A stretch of DNA of 64,000 bases from the NCBI GenBank assembly GCA_019454045.1, contig SKCR01041707.1, forward strand, positions 37,501 to 101,500. The letters are read 5' to 3'. The notes under the pieces were generated by a model. The model did no database searches. It was given only the letters and a program-made list of their open reading frames with translations, and had not been told where the DNA came from. Made by a program: the position numbers and the translations under genes. Position 1 is the stretch's first letter. Every line of letters begins with the position of its first letter. Of this stretch, positions 1-12,499 are shown piece by piece. The stretch is from Zanthoxylum bungeanum. Taxonomy: Eukaryota; Streptophyta; Magnoliopsida; Sapindales; Rutaceae.

Positions 1-1698
1 TTGAGACTTGGCAGCATTATTGTGGCCTCGAGAATTTGTGATCCATACTGATCATGAATCATTGAAGCACTTGAAGGGCCAAGGTAAGTTGAACAAACGA
101 CACGCAAAGTGGTTGGAGTTCATTGAGACATTTCCATACGTAATTCGCTACAAACAAGGTAAGGAAAACATTGTCGCTGATGCACTATCGCGAAGGTATG
201 TTTACTTACTTCATTGAGTGCAAGAATGCTTGGGTTTGAATTTATTAAAGAACTTTATGCAAATGATACTGACTTTAGTACCATCTATGCTGCATGTGAA
301 AAGTCTACCTTTAATAAATTCTATCAACATGACGGGTTTCTGTTTAGGGAGAATAGATTATGCATTCCTGTTTGTAGTATGCGTGAATTGTTAGTTAGAG
401 AAGCGCATGGGGGAGGTTTAATGGGACATTTTGGCATTTCTAAGACCTTAGGGGTATTGAGTGAACATTTTTATTGGCCTAAAATGCGGAGAGATATTGT
501 CGTTTGTGTGATAAATGCTTGATTTGTAAAAAGGCTAAATCTAAGGTTATGCCTCATGGGTTGTATACACCGTTGCCTGTACCTAGTGAGCCGTGGGTAG
601 ATGTATCAATGGACTTTATATTGGGTTTACCTAGGACTAGGCATGGTAGAGATTCCATCTTTGTAGTGGTTGATAGGTTCAGTAAGATGGCACACTTTAT
701 AGCATGTCATAAAACTGTGATGATGCCACTAACATTGCTGACTTATTCTTTAGAGAAGTGGTACGACTCCATGGAATTCCACAGAGTATAGTTTCAGATC
801 GTGATGTTAAATTCCTTAGTCACTTTTGGAAAGTTTTATGGGGTAAGTTAGGAACAAAACTTTTGTATTCTACTACTTGTCATCCCCAAACTGATGGACA
901 AACTGAAGTGGTTAATAGAACTTTGACTCAGTTATTGCGTACTATTGTCTCTAAGAACTTGAAAACTTGGGAGGATTGTTTGCCTTTGTTGAATTTGCAT
1001 ATAATCGTAGCATTCATTCTTCCACATCTTATTCACCATTTGAAATTGTTTATGGTTTTCAACCACTAACTCCATTAGATTTGCTACCATTGCCTGTTGA
1101 TGAGCATGTAGGGTTAGATGGAAAAAAGAAAGCTGATTTGGTGAAACACATACATGAGAAAGCAAGAGAGCACATACAACGAAAGAATGAACAATATGAT
1201 TCTCATGCCAATAAGGGAAGAAAACGTGTGGTATTTCAACCTGGAGATTGGGTTTGGGTACACATGCGAAAGGAAAGATTTCCTGAACAGCGTAAATCCA
1301 AGCTACAACCAAGAGGGGATGGTCCATTTCAAGTCTTGTAACGGCTTAATGACAATGCATACAAGCTGGATTTACAAGGTGAGCATAATGTGTCTGCGAC
1401 ATTTAATGTTTCTGACTTAACTCTTTTTGATGCAGGTATAGATTTGAGGTCGAATCATTTTCAAGAGAGATGGAATGACATGAATCCAACAACTCAAGGA
1501 ACATTAGATCCTCTGCAATTGCCAACAGGGCCAATCACACGCCAAAGAGCTAAGAAGATTAGAGACGCAATGGCGGGGCTAGCGCAGAATGCCATGATCG
1601 AGTGTGACAGACAACTCTGGGGCATATTGGCGTCACATGAGGGCTTCAATGGAGTGGGTCCAAAGCTATTTCACTTGACCCAAGTCATACCAGAGTAA
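1..1698 (+). pseudogene. Ty3/gypsy retrotransposon pol remnant (RNase H, integrase)
   Basis: This is the 3' part of a Ty3/gypsy polyprotein, entered from outside the window. The order is the end of RNase H ([10 protein letters not shown], then the terminal ADALSRR, about 8-200), the integrase HHCC zinc finger (HFGISKT and CLICKKAK, about 420-540), the integrase core (DFILGLPR and the [14 protein letters not shown] block, about 600-920) and a C-terminal extension with GPITRQRAKK (about 1530-1560). The frame breaks near 500, 770, 970 and 1340, so no full protein can be made. No chromodomain is obvious after the core. Retroviral-type RNase H-integrase order is the family hallmark; the assignment is firm, the lineage within Ty3 is not. 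Confidence 0.9.
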
Positions 1699-2450
1699 CG
1701 CACCAGCAATCTTGAAGCCGAGTATATTTTTAACAGATCAAGCCGATTCAAGCCCGACATTAAATATTCGGCCAAGACAAGACTTATTGGACTTTATGAC
1801 ACATCATTATGCCTTTATACATGGAAGCCACGAATTTGGAGGACTTTTGGTGCAAGGAAACAACTTTAGACAAATTTGGAAAAGTTTTCCACATTTGTTG
1901 ACTTTTATGATTTTGTATTTTTACTTTAGACTTTTTTGGCAAAGTTATTTATTAAGTCTTTGTTTGTTATTGATTAAGTCTTTGTTCTTTTGACTTTGTG
2001 TTTGTTATTAAATGTCTATTAAGGGCATGGCCATTTAATAGCCATTAGTTAGCAACTTAGGGTGTTTTGGTCATTTTGCACCCATTAGGGTTGCTTTCAT
2101 TGTACTATTTAAACTCATTTCATCTTAATGAGAAGCTAATCACCAAATTTCGAATTTCATCTTCATTTTGAAGTCTTGGCTATTGCCTAATTTGCTTAGG
2201 GAGGGATTCCCCTTATCTCATGCAATCGACTTATCTAAGGCGTGGCAACCTTAGTGGCGTCTCCGTGCTAGAAGAACACTTCAATGAATCATCTTAAGGG
2301 TTCTCAAAGACAAGTTCTTTTTGGGTCTTCTTTGTGGCCTTGGAAGGGTTTGTTCCTACAAAATCAAATTCGCGGTTCTTGGGGTTCTATCCGCTGCTAG
2401 GGGTTTACTTGGCCTAATCCTCCAAGTGAGTTCATATTTTTGAGATCCTA
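1699..2450 (+). mobile_element. Probable 3' LTR region of the Ty3/gypsy element
   Basis: Non-coding sequence directly follows the end of the pol frame. A TATA-like tactatttaaac lies near 2103, followed by a CT-rich leader-like stretch and G/T-rich sequence to about 2450, as expected for U3-R-U5. I could not fix the TG and CA ends or a target duplication, so the borders are estimates. The second LTR would lie left of the window. Confidence 0.5.
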
Positions 2451-3571
2451 TGGGATTATGATAGGATTATATGGATTTAATATTTAAAATAGGTAATTTA
2501 CATATGTTTTTAAATTGTATTTTATTAACTAACCATGCAACGCATTTTAGAAAATAAAAAGGTTTTAAAACAAATAATCGAATTTCTATGAGTATTTTTT
2601 CAAATACCCATATACTATTTTCTCCACATATAGATGCAATTAGGTGACTCTGTTGAGAATATCATGGGTAATTGTGTAAAACTTCTTACCAAAATTTAGT
2701 ATTTGAATTGTTTCGTAACTTTGATTAGTAGATGATTTTTGAACCTTCCGCTATAACACTGTACTAAATATGATACAAATACATTTTTATGATTATTACT
2801 GATGATGATGCAAAATTTGATATTTTATTTATGAATCTCATTTATTTTGCTGTCAATTATGATTGATAGTGATTCTAATATTGTGTGATATATAATAAAT
2901 TATTCAAATAATAAATGTGATAAAGCTGGTTTTTCCGAATGACCACTAGCATAAGTTTTGAGGTATGACAACTTCCAACTCATGCTTTCCATCATCATTA
3001 ATTTATCGGGAATGCTTAAAAATCATATTAAAAAATACTTTATCAAATAAACACTACTAATAAAATAACATTCTTAAACTAAAAGCAGGCAGCTGGTAAC
3101 AGATTCAACTTGCAAGCATACTCTTTCGTTCACGGGAAGACTCTGTTACTCGTTCAATTTCATTTCAATAGTTAATTTGCAACCACCCGCCCATAAACAC
3201 TTCTAATCGACACTTTTTAAAAAATGAAAAATAAAATTGTGCTTTTGACTGTAGTTGTCAATTTTCCATTGATATTTGACTTTTCTAGACATGCATGTTA
3301 TCCCATCGAATTTCAAAAGTTGAAGACAAGCAAATCACACTAATGCTTACAAGCCCACCAACTATTCTTACTACAAAGAGATTCAAAAACTGAGGTGGTA
3401 AGAAACAAGAGGCTCTCAAATTTGAAACTCTTCTAAAATTTGTGGTGTAAGCCTGAACCTGACTATAAATATAAACACAACCTAACTAATGTTTCAACAA
3501 GATAAAAGGTTTCATCGATCTTGTAAAGCAAAGAGGCCAGCAAAATAAATAAAAAAAAAAAAAAAAAAAAA
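2451..3571. other. AT-rich intergenic stretch, no gene seen
   Basis: No long or recognisable reading frame, RNA gene or clear element border was seen. The stretch ends in a run of about 25 A (3548-3572) abutting the EF-hand pseudogene on its 5' side. Open frames here are short and low-complexity. Confidence 0.6.
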
Positions 3572-3934
3572 AGTGTTGAAGTGTTGGATAGTGCAACGAT
3601 TGTGAGCTTTGTGGACGATGAATAAGCATTCAACGTCACGGTACGTAAATGATGGAGGAGCTCAGGAGTCTGAGGGTCTTCGAGACCCATTTTGGCAATC
3701 GATGAGAAACCAGACTCACGTGAGCTTGCTAGAGTTTACAACTCTCTGTTTCTGCAATTCGATCACGGCTCAAATGGAACAGTGGATTTGGAGGAGTTCA
3801 AGGCAGAGACCAAGCAAATGATGCTTGCTATGGCCAATGGTCTCGGTTTCTTGCCTATTCAAATGGTCCTGGAAGAAGACAGTATCCTGAAGAAGGCTGT
3901 AGAGACGGAGTCCACAGCCAAAGTGGCTGCTTAA
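3572..3934 (+). pseudogene. EF-hand calcium-binding protein pseudogene
   Basis: The translation matches a small plant EF-hand protein family in pieces. The N-terminal SVEVLDSATIVSFVDDE is followed by a stop (TAA near 3623). About 30 codons that should hold the first EF-hand are then missing, and EELRSLRVFETHFG resumes near 3656. A one-base shift near 3700 leads into DEKPDSRELARVYNSLFLQF. The second EF-hand loop DHGSNGTVDLEEF is intact, and the C-terminus ends in QMVLEEDSILKKAVE and a stop. The start codon position is occupied by the A-run. With a stop, an internal deletion and a frameshift it cannot make the normal protein. There is no intron, but also no poly-A on the 3' side, so a retrocopy is possible but not shown. 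It lies tail-to-tail with TAF6. Confidence 0.8.
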
Positions 3935-4173
3935 ATTGTTTTTCTTATTTCTTGTATGTAATTCCTCAACAACAGATAATGTATTTAGGTATAAAATAAA
4001 TAAAAGTTCACTGTATTTCAAGAACGTGTCCTAAAAAGAGATGATAAATCAGATGCTGTCAAACTCGGGGCTGAAACATCTAAAATTCTAAATAGTCGAC
4101 ATAAGCATAAAAAATGACAAATTTCATTAATCTAAACTTTTAGTCCACAACAGTATCATCCTTTTACAACAGG

Positions 4174-7100
4174 TCACAGGAACAAAGACATTTCAGGAGC
4201 TGGAATGAAGGAGAGAATGCCTTCACCGAATAACTCAAACAGTGAAACCAGAAGCTTACCAGAATTTAAGTCATTGTTCCAAATTTGAGGAAGGATTGCC
4301 GACATCTTCAGAGCTTGACTATCGCCCTTGTCTCTTTTATGTTTGCTCCCTGACCCACTATCAGGAGGGATCTGTCCAGAAGACGATGATGGGCGGTCTG
4401 CATCCGAATTATCCAAAGGAGCTGCAGCTGCTGCTTCCTCCTCCATGGGAGTTGGCAAGGAGCTGGTTGACACATCACCAATTGGTCCATCGGTTGCCTT
4501 TTTTTTGGGGGGTGGCTGCTCTTCCAATTGCTCCATGCTTGTCTTCCTCTTATCTTGAATATGTACAGGGGAAGCAGGTATTACACGTTCGAGTTATTCC
4601 ACCACAATGCAAATGTTTATAGAGTTCAGTTTTAAAAGATTTAGGTCCAGTTCAAGGGTACTTACTTGACATAGTAGTAGCAACTTTTCCTCTGGCTTTC
4701 CAGACAGAACTTGCTGGCAGAGATGACAAAGGTGGGAATATCTTGAGTCGATCATATATGCATTGACCTGCTGCTTGCTGGAAAGTACAGTCCAATTACA
4801 TCCATAATGCATCCTTAACAAGAATTAATCCTACTGGATATTTTCTATACAAGCATTATTTATCTTAAAAAAAGAGGGGAAAGAAAAAGAGGCTCACCAG
4901 CAAGGCCCCAAAAACTCGCCAAGCCTCATGCCTCTTCACCTCATTCTTTTGCTTCTCGAAAAGCATCTCTGGTTCAAGAAGATGTAAATAAGGTCCAAGG
5001 TTTGGCAATAGAAGGAGGCGAACCTACTTGCAAAGTGAAGAAGCATCATAAACAGCTTAAAATCACAAAAAAATGTTAAGAAAAAGTAGATGAGCTCAAA
5101 CAGGAGATAAGATTGACAAAGATATAACCATCAGTGGGGAGAAACTCAAATCCTGGAGTTTTAAAGAAGTTGAATATCTCATTATAATTTTTTACTTTTG
5201 GCACTGGTCAGTTTATATAGCAAGCAAAACTGATCATGGCTAAAAGATAAATTCTTTCTTTTATAACACCACATTATATCAGAGACAACCATGATGAAGA
5301 AATTTAAGGATATCACTTAGTTCTAAAGGATAGAGTAGGAAGAATGTGTCCCCAAATAGTGGATAGAAAGAGTTGACAGAAAACATTTTCTGTCATATCT
5401 TTCAGGATAAATGATTTGGCACGATGGTATGAACAAAAACTATATTATATGTGTGAATAGTTCCCCACCTTATTGTGCTTTTAGAGCGCTCTAGTAAAGA
5501 TAAGATGAAAGATACTGGATACACAATAATTAAAGTTACGCCCGTGCAACGAATCAGAAAAAAAATAGGTGACAATCACAGCAACAAAATACAAATCAAT
5601 TATACTTCTTTTCAGGTTACAACATCTCCAAATCACAGAGAAGCAAAGTGAAATTTTCCGCCTTTCACTGTTCTTTTCCTATTAATATAATTAATTAATT
5701 ATTCATTCTCTTTTTTCCCATCAATTTCTTAAAACCAAAAGTCAACTGGGTTAGACTGGATCACACAAAAGTTTTGTTGACAACATTCCATCAAATTCAA
5801 AAGGAAGCTCATTTGCATTCAATCGAAATAGCCCAAGAGAAGAAAATACCACATTGGGCCCTAGAGCTGCTAACCCTTGAACGGCCCCATAATGCTGAGT
5901 CAATGCTCGTTTTGGGTCCAAAAGTGCGTTGAGTAGAGTTTTGGTCAGACGTGTCTGAAGAGTGTTATAAACATGCCCATATCTGCAAATGCCAAAGATG
6001 AGACATCAATTTATTAAACAAATCTGTTAGACATAGATGACATAGTTAAACAGATCTGTCTTTATGTATATGGAGAGCAACAATTGTGAAACCAAAACAG
6101 TTGAGGTCAGAAGAGAGATGGAAAGGAATCCAATTTAGGCTGATGAATACAGCTCTAGGTTGTCCACCTGGAACCTCTGGAATCACGTTCCATATATTCA
6201 CAATATAAAACTAAGTAGAGAAGTCTCACCGTTTACATATTGCAGCAACAATTTTCGCAGTGAAGTCTCTAAGTTCCCAGTGGTTATCTGTAAGTCTATT
6301 TCCCAATCTTTTCGCTACAAGGCAGGTAACCACAGATGGCATCAATTGGTGAAGCTGACAAGAAAACAATGCCTTCTCAGTTTCACGGATAGTACATCCT
6401 TCACACAAACCGCAGAGTATATCGATGTGTTGAACAATTAATTATAAAAAAGGGCCCTCTAATATTGTACAGCCACATGCAAAAAAAGCAATAAATGCCT
6501 GAAAAATTAAGTTGATCAGAAGGACAGGACAAAAATTAAAAACAAAAGGAAAAGTGGCATTAGTTGTGAGATGATCTGAGTTCAGGTAAGACCATTCTAA
6601 CAAGGTTTTACTCAACATGATGTCTTACTTCACCACATGCAGTAATATGGTCTCGCCATTCACACTCACATAACGATTCAGTGACAGAATTCATCCAGTA
6701 CTTTACACTATCAATCGAATTGATAAAATACCAGAATAGAATGATAATACATGTAACATGCACCTTTTCTCTCTTGGAAGACAATCCAAATTCAGTCTGT
6801 TTTTTTCTATCAAACATTATTTACCAAATTCTTTCAAGGTTTTAGTTATTAGTACAGCCTTTAAAGTTTCTTTCACATAAACTTGCATGTCTCCAATTTA
6901 CTCTAAGCACCAAGAAGTAATTAACCAAAAATTTTCAAACACCTAACAGAGCTTCATGCAAATTGAAGCTGGGGATTAGGCTTAGTTCTGTAAAGGTCTT
7001 TCCAGAAAATCAAAACATTTAAATAGAAAGTTAACTTACGTAAGGCTCTATATGTATGTGAGGATTCTGGAGAAGACTCCAAACCACACGCATCAAGGCA

Positions 7101-8742
7101 AACAAAAGGGAATAATCATTCAAACCACGAGAAACCTGCCATCATTGGAGAAGGATTGGATAGAATGAGAATTGTAGAAGTATTTCCCATAACTGTCCGT
7201 CCAAGTTAACAAAGTATGATTTTAATTCCTCACCTCATCAGCTACAAAATATGTGAAATAAGGCACTAATGGATGAAGTCCTGAGTCTGTGGCCAAGCTC
7301 ACTAATGCTTGTTTGAAAAGGACTGAATCTGACCTACTAACAGCAAGCTCAGTGATTTTATCAAAGTATAGCTGCAAAGGTGACATAAGAGGGCGTGAAA
7401 TAAGTAGCTGAAAGGAAAACAAAAAATAGAACAATAAAATGAGTATTGTTAGAAATTCACAAACCTGAAGTTCCCTAGACAATATATGCTTTACTGGTAA
7501 CTTAATGTCAACAGGAAGCCCATCTTTCTGTTCATTGTTCATGCCATTAGAAGGAGCAGTGATTGCTGAGCCAAGTAAAATCAATTTAACATTAGGTGCC
7601 AAATTTTGGCTGATGATAACACAACTAAAACTACCATCAAGTACCCACTGTTATCTTGGTCCTGAGAACTTGATGCCATAAAAGAAAAAATTATGTAATC
7701 TACCATGGACTACATCACACTTTAGACCACATATACATCCAATCTACCACAAAAAGGTGGAAACTGCAAGATATGTCCTTTTTAAACCTAAACAATGCGG
7801 AAGATCACTCCAAGCTGTGCCTTGGTACTCTTTCCTACATACCGGTGCGCAAGAGACCCAGCTTTACATCCTCATGTGGAAGCTAGCAGTTTTAGATAAT
7901 ACATTCTTCATAATTTATACTAACAACTTAAAATTTTATGTGTAATGTTTAAAACAACCATTGGTGATATGCCTACACATAGAGTCCAACCTTCCATGGG
8001 AGCATTTTCTGGTATTGCAGGTTGTACTCCTTCAATAGCAAGCCAGTGACAAACAATTGCCGTATCAAGTGGTGCTTTTGGTAAAGGAGCTTCAATCACC
8101 TACGATTCAAAAACAGTCTCATAAAATTAATAATAGATAATAACTTCTACCCACCAACAAACATAATCATCAATCTCCTTACATCTTTGAAATCGACATC
8201 CTTGTCGTCAATGTAGAACAAATCCCTATACCCAATAGCTCTTCTGAACTGCAAAGGACCCCCCGAGGCAAAACCATACAGCGGCTGACACAAGAAAGAA
8301 AAATTAGATTTGAACACGCACCAAAATTGATACCATTAAAGCATCAGCAACTCACCTCTACGTTTCTTAATTTAAGAGCTTCATCAACATCATCAGTTGT
8401 CAGTATAGTTCTCCTCGAGTGCCGCATGCATTTAATTGCCTCCTATAGTCCAAATTAAGCAAATTACACTAATTATAAACACAATAATCATCAAATTTCC
8501 TTATTCAACTTGTCTGTTTCTTCAACTAACAAAATTATTTTTAACCTAATTGAACGTAGCTAATAAATATATTCCATTCAACAAGAAAATAAACTCATTT
8601 TAAATTAAATTTTTACCTGCATGATTTCGCGCATGCGATATTCAACATCGGGAGCAAGAGCAAGCGCTGCATCGGTAGAAAAATTACTAATTCCAATGCT
8701 TTGCGCTATTACCTCTACCGTTTCCTTTGGCACGATACTCAT
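4174..8742 (-). CDS. TAF6: Transcription initiation factor TFIID subunit 6 (TAF6)
   Basis: TAF6 is a TFIID subunit that pairs with TAF9 through a histone fold and helps place RNA polymerase II at promoters in the nucleus. Twelve coding exons join in phase: 8742-8617, 8442-8356, 8284-8183, 8099-7991, 7565-7465, 7371-7234, 7135-7040, 6354-6230, 5982-5850, 5023-4898, 4777-4666, 4553-4174, giving 544 residues, close to other plant TAF6 proteins. Residues 1-75 are the histone fold ([16 protein letters not shown] at the start, [20 protein letters not shown] at its end). About 155-390 is the HEAT-like C-terminal domain ([46 protein letters not shown]). The tail is Pro/Ser/Ala-rich and closes with a conserved block ending MSLFL. 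All introns are GT-AG. The start is the first ATG after a TATA box and opens the histone fold. It appears intact. Confidence 0.95.
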
Positions 8743-8830
8743 TTTTCTCCTTTTCTTCTTCTTTTAGTAATTTCTCATTTTAAGACTGTAACGAGCACGA
8801 GGCCGCTGCAGGTTCAGGATCCGAATTGCT

Positions 8831-8840
8831 CTTATATAAG
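8831..8840 (-). promoter_or_regulatory. TATA box of TAF6
   Basis: CTTATATAAG, a perfect palindrome containing TATATAAG on the minus strand, lies about 90 bp upstream of the TAF6 start codon. That spacing fits a short 5' leader. Role inferred from sequence and position only. Confidence 0.5.
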
Positions 8841-8844
8841 GGGA

Positions 8845-9194
8845 AACAGATTTGTCTGGGTTTCGGGTTTTGATATCCGGCCGAATATGAACCCAAACTG
8901 TAGTTTCTTTAATTTCGACAATGTTTTTTTTATTAAGAGAACTGTAGTTTATTTATTTATGGATTATTATCGTTTCACTACTTTATAAATTGAGAAATAA
9001 TAAATGGGTATAAGAAATATTGAAGTGTGATATTTTACTATTATATCTTTACAAAAATTATATTTTATTGAAATATTTTACATTTTATTACTATATCTTT
9101 ACAAAACTTAATATTTTACTACTATATTTGTACAAATATTACATTCTACTACTAGTAGTAAAATATTATATATCAATACTTCTTGCAATGAAAT
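8845..9194. other. AT-rich stretch with degenerate direct repeats
   Basis: A motif of the form atattttactA/t-tatatctttacaaaaa recurs about four times between 9020 and 9170 with variation, and related sequence continues at 9400-9490 beyond the SINE. The SINE therefore inserted into this repeat. No gene was seen. Confidence 0.5.
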
Positions 9195-9208
9195 GTTATT
9201 TCCCAATA

Positions 9209-9384
9209 TTTCTCTTTTATTTTTTTTATTTTTTTTTTTTAATCGTTGGAAACTCTATCGCCAAACCACCCCTTCCGAGCTTAAACGGAGCAGGTAAAAC
9301 ACTGACTACGCACTCACTGGATTCGAACACATGACCTCAAGGTGAGATCCTGCCATACACCACCAAGTCACGCCCCTCGATGAC
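9209..9384 (-). mobile_element. tRNA-type SINE, copy 1
   Basis: Same family as the copies at 38491, 49328 and 52903. On the minus strand it opens GTCATCGAGGGGCGTGACTT, carries a B-box-like CGAATCC region, ends in CGATAGAGTTTCC and has a mixed A-rich tail (T-rich 9215-9240 on the plus strand). Direct repeats gttatttcccaata at 9195-9208 and 9385-9398 flank it exactly and are its target-site duplication. Confidence 0.85.
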
Positions 9385-9398
9385 GTTATTTCCCAATA

Positions 9399-10393
9399 AT
9401 TCGGAATAGTAAAATGTAAGGTACTAGTAATACGATGTAATTTTTATAAATATATAGTAGTAAAATATTACACTTCAATACTTCTAGTACCTATTTGTTA
9501 TTTCTTAATTTCTAAAGTAGTAAAATGATGAAAACTCTTTTTATTTATTAATTATAATTACCCATTAATGTTAACGTTAGTTTATTTTCTCATAAAATTA
9601 TAATCTTAAAATATGAAATTATTTTTCTATGCTAACTTTTGTGTATCAATCTCCAATTATTCTTTTAATTATAATATTTTTCTCTTTTAACACTGACATT
9701 TAGTAAGACGCAACACTACAATCTTGCTCGAACAAAATTATCGTAACACTACACACTTATAATACACCTTACACCAACTATTCAGGTGAACAGTATCACT
9801 GTTCATGCATATGAACAGATTTTAATTTGAGCAAAATAAAGTTATTATTAGATGATTTCAGTTTGTGTAATGATAGAAATACACCAATTCTCTACTCATT
9901 TTACACCCCAAACGGTGTTTATATGAACAATACCACTATTTGTATTAAGTAACCATTTTTTTTTTTGTAATCTTGAAACGAGCATGACCATTTTTTAAAA
10001 ATCTTTCATATGAAAGCTGGCAAGGAGCTATGTAAAATCCCTCGGATTGAGTGAGATTATAACGAGAAGACATTTTAGGTGGGTTTAAGTTCATACCAAA
10101 AATAAAACCTCGAGTAGCGGACCAATTAGGGAGTCTCTGGCAACATGAAATGAAGTGCAAAATGGAAATTATGTAGAAGGTTTCTTACTTGGAGAAGAAA
10201 GCACGGCTGTCACTCACCGCGTGCATAAAAAATATCCAGAACACCCAGATTTTATGGATAAAGGTCAAACAAAGAAGACTGTATGAGCCAAGTTCCAGAG
10301 AGCGAGCTAGCTCCTCCTCATTTGAAAATCATATAAGCAAGCAACTTTGAGCCATTTAACAACAATCAAAGATTTATGGTGAGGAAATGATTT
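9399..10393. other. Intergenic AT-rich stretch
   Basis: No supported gene. It holds two overlapping hairpins at 9787-9818: TGAACAGT/ACTGTTCA with a 3-bp loop, and TGTTCAT/ATGAACA with a 4-bp loop. GAACA-type motifs recur near 9920. A decayed miniature element is possible but no borders were found. Confidence 0.4.
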
Positions 10394-10828
10394 TTTGATG
10401 AAGCTGTGGAAGAAAAGGAAAGTTGTGGATCCAATGCGGTATCTGTTCAATTTGATAGCTTTTCAGTAACTGAAGCAGCAGAGACGGATGGCTTCAAGGC
10501 GACCAAGAGAACAGACCGAAGGCGATAAGTACAGTGTGCCCAAAAGAGTGTAGCAACTAGCAAGGTATATAACTTAACTAAAATTACTGCAATCAGTTGG
10601 GAGTTGAAAACCTTCAATTTGCCACAGGTAAGCAAAAAAGATTGCTCAAAGGAAAACAACATTGAACAGCAGCAGCCGCAGCAGCAAAAGCAAACAGGGA
10701 ACAAGAAAGAAAGTGCAAGAATCTTGTTGCTGATGCTTAAGAATCACATGATCGCAGGAGCAGCAACTACTCCAAATCGCCTTTTTATCTATCACGATAA
10801 TATGAGCTGCTTGCACCTTTTAAATTAA
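10394..10828 (+). other. Possible coding relic, unidentified
   Basis: One frame reads 44 codons from 10394 (FDEAVEEKESCGSNAV and SFSVTEAAETDGFKATKR) to a TAA at 10526, then stays open in the same frame to 10828, through VSKKDCSKENN and a Q-rich stretch encoded by cagcag-type codons. The composition looks more gene-like than its surroundings, and the CAG run may be a short microsatellite. There is no recognisable domain, start context or splice pattern. It could be a fragment of a lost gene or chance. Confidence 0.25.
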
Positions 10829-11417
10829 ATCATCATAATACAGTTCTGCCTATCATTGACATACACACTACAAGAGTGAGAAAATAAACCTAGTTAGGTG
10901 AAGATGATTGACCTAGTTTAAACCAAAGGTTATTACCTTGTTTGTGAAAAGTAACTCAGAATTCTGTGATCACAGAACATGGCTACAAACACAACAGCAG
11001 TACACAGTCACTATGTAAATGACATGATTAAATTAACATACACATCCCCACTAACAAAATTCCAATCAACTCAATGCCAAAACATCGATCTACAGTCTAC
11101 ACGATGCCAAAACATCAACACGTTTTACGACTCAATTCTGGGAGTATAAATAAGAAAACTATTATAGAAAGAAATTATCTCACCATTTTAGTATATGCAT
11201 CCGTTCAAACAAAACACACTAACTTCACAGTAAGGAGCAAAACTCAAGAAAATTAATAAGTAATAGGTGTTACCCTGAATATGACAGGGTCACCATGTAA
11301 AAATCCAAATTTATAAATGCAAACACATATTTTTCACTTTTAAGTACCAACACATGAGCATTATTCATATTTTTCAAATATTGAACATAAATCCCAAACA
11401 TAGTCAATTCTCAAAGC
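10829..11417. other. Intergenic stretch downstream of eIF1A
   Basis: AT-rich; its right end should hold the 3' untranslated region of eIF1A. No other gene, RNA or element was recognised. Confidence 0.5.
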
Positions 11418-11855
11418 CTAGATCTTATCGATATCTTCATCTTCAAACTCAATGTAATCATTCTCAGCACCGTCATCCTCTTCATCAAGACCACCAGCAA
11501 TACCCTCATTGAGACGGGTACTCTCTGGAAGCTCACCATATGCTTTCAGAAGCCTTGCTTCATCGGGCATATACTTGAGGATGACATCAGCCTTGTCATC
11601 CTGATAATCACGGAGCCCAACCAGTATTATATCACCAGCTGCAATCCAAACCTTCTTGTGCATCTTACCACGGATGTGGCAGAGACGCTTGGTGTTATCA
11701 ATACACATGGCCTCACACCGGCCATTACCGAGCATGCGAAGGACTTGGGCATACTCCTGCCCGTCTTCCTTGAAGACAAGCTCACGCTTCTCATCATCAG
11801 CTTCATTCTTTCCCCTCTTCCTGTTCTTTCCTCCCTTTCCCTTATTCTTCGGCAT
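11418..11855 (-). CDS. EIF1A: Eukaryotic translation initiation factor 1A (eIF1A)
   Basis: eIF1A binds the A-site region of the 40S ribosomal subunit and promotes scanning and start-codon choice in the cytoplasm. The intronless frame encodes 145 residues, the usual plant length. The basic N-terminus [17 protein letters not shown] comes first, then the OB fold (about 25-100) with [20 protein letters not shown] and [18 protein letters not shown], then an acidic C-terminal tail with [13 protein letters not shown]. The frame can extend seven codons upstream, but MPKNKGKG is the conserved start. A donor-like CTTCCAGAAG/GTATGTTC at 12403 and an acceptor-like AG just upstream of the ATG suggest a roughly 0.5 kb intron in the 5' leader. 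A telo-box lies upstream. It appears intact. Confidence 0.96.
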   Translation of the reverse strand: MPKNKGKGGKNRKRGKNEADDEKRELVFKEDGQEYAQVLRMLGNGRCEAMCIDNTKRLCHIRGKMHKKVWIAAGDIILVGLRDYQDDKADVILKYMPDEARLLKAYGELPESTRLNEGIAGGLDEEDDGAENDYIEFEDEDIDKI

Positions 11856-12478
11856 GGTTGCTGATTCTATTATCAATAAAAATCAGTTATTTGGGATACA
11901 ACAAAGAACAAAAAAAAAAAACCTAGCATAACTTAATAAATTCAAAATTATACAAACCAACACAATTTTACTTTCAATATAATTTTGGATCAACTCTGAA
12001 GAGTAACAAAGCTGAGAGACAACGCAATCCAGTTGCAAACTTTGCTCAATGACTCTAGAGTTTGATCAAATTTAGCAATTAAACAAGAAATAATTCTGCG
12101 ATCTTCAAATTAATTAAGGTTACTGATTAAATTGGAAAGCACGAATAACCAGAAATTTAACAAAATTTGATCCTAATAACTGATTAGGCAGCTCAAACAC
12201 AACCGATCACATAAAATTGAAAAACAAGGATGCTCAATTCCAATTAAAAAGAAAACTATTAACCCAGACGGATTAACCGTAAAAACTGGAAAAAAAATTA
12301 AGAAATTTACCAAGTAAACAAAATCATACGATTTCAAAGAAAAATCGGCAATAAAATTTATTAAAAATACGAAATAAATTTGAAAAGGAGGAAAGAACAT
12401 ACCTTCTGGAGGAGAGGTGGAGAGTAAAAAGTTAGCAAGATTGAAGCCAATCTGTTTCTTCTGATAATTTCCAAAGCC

Positions 12479-12487
12479 AAACCCTAA
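12479..12487. promoter_or_regulatory. Telo-box near the presumed eIF1A transcription start
   Basis: AAACCCTAA at this position lies just upstream of the inferred first non-coding exon of eIF1A. Telo-boxes are common in promoters of plant translation-machinery genes. Function here is inferred. Confidence 0.5.
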
Positions 12488-12499
12488 CGTTTTTGTACC

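Noticed and set aside
3463..3690. Minus-strand open frame over the A-run
   Set aside because: Its Phe run is just the poly-A read backwards and it overlaps the EF-hand pseudogene.
4242..4622. Plus-strand frames across the TAF6 last exon
   Set aside because: They are shadows of the minus-strand coding exon, which has conserved motifs and proper splice sites.
9787..9818. Hairpin as a microRNA precursor
   Set aside because: The stems are only 7-8 bp; far too short for a plant precursor.
11656..11931. Plus-strand frames over eIF1A
   Set aside because: Opposite-strand shadows of the conserved eIF1A reading frame.
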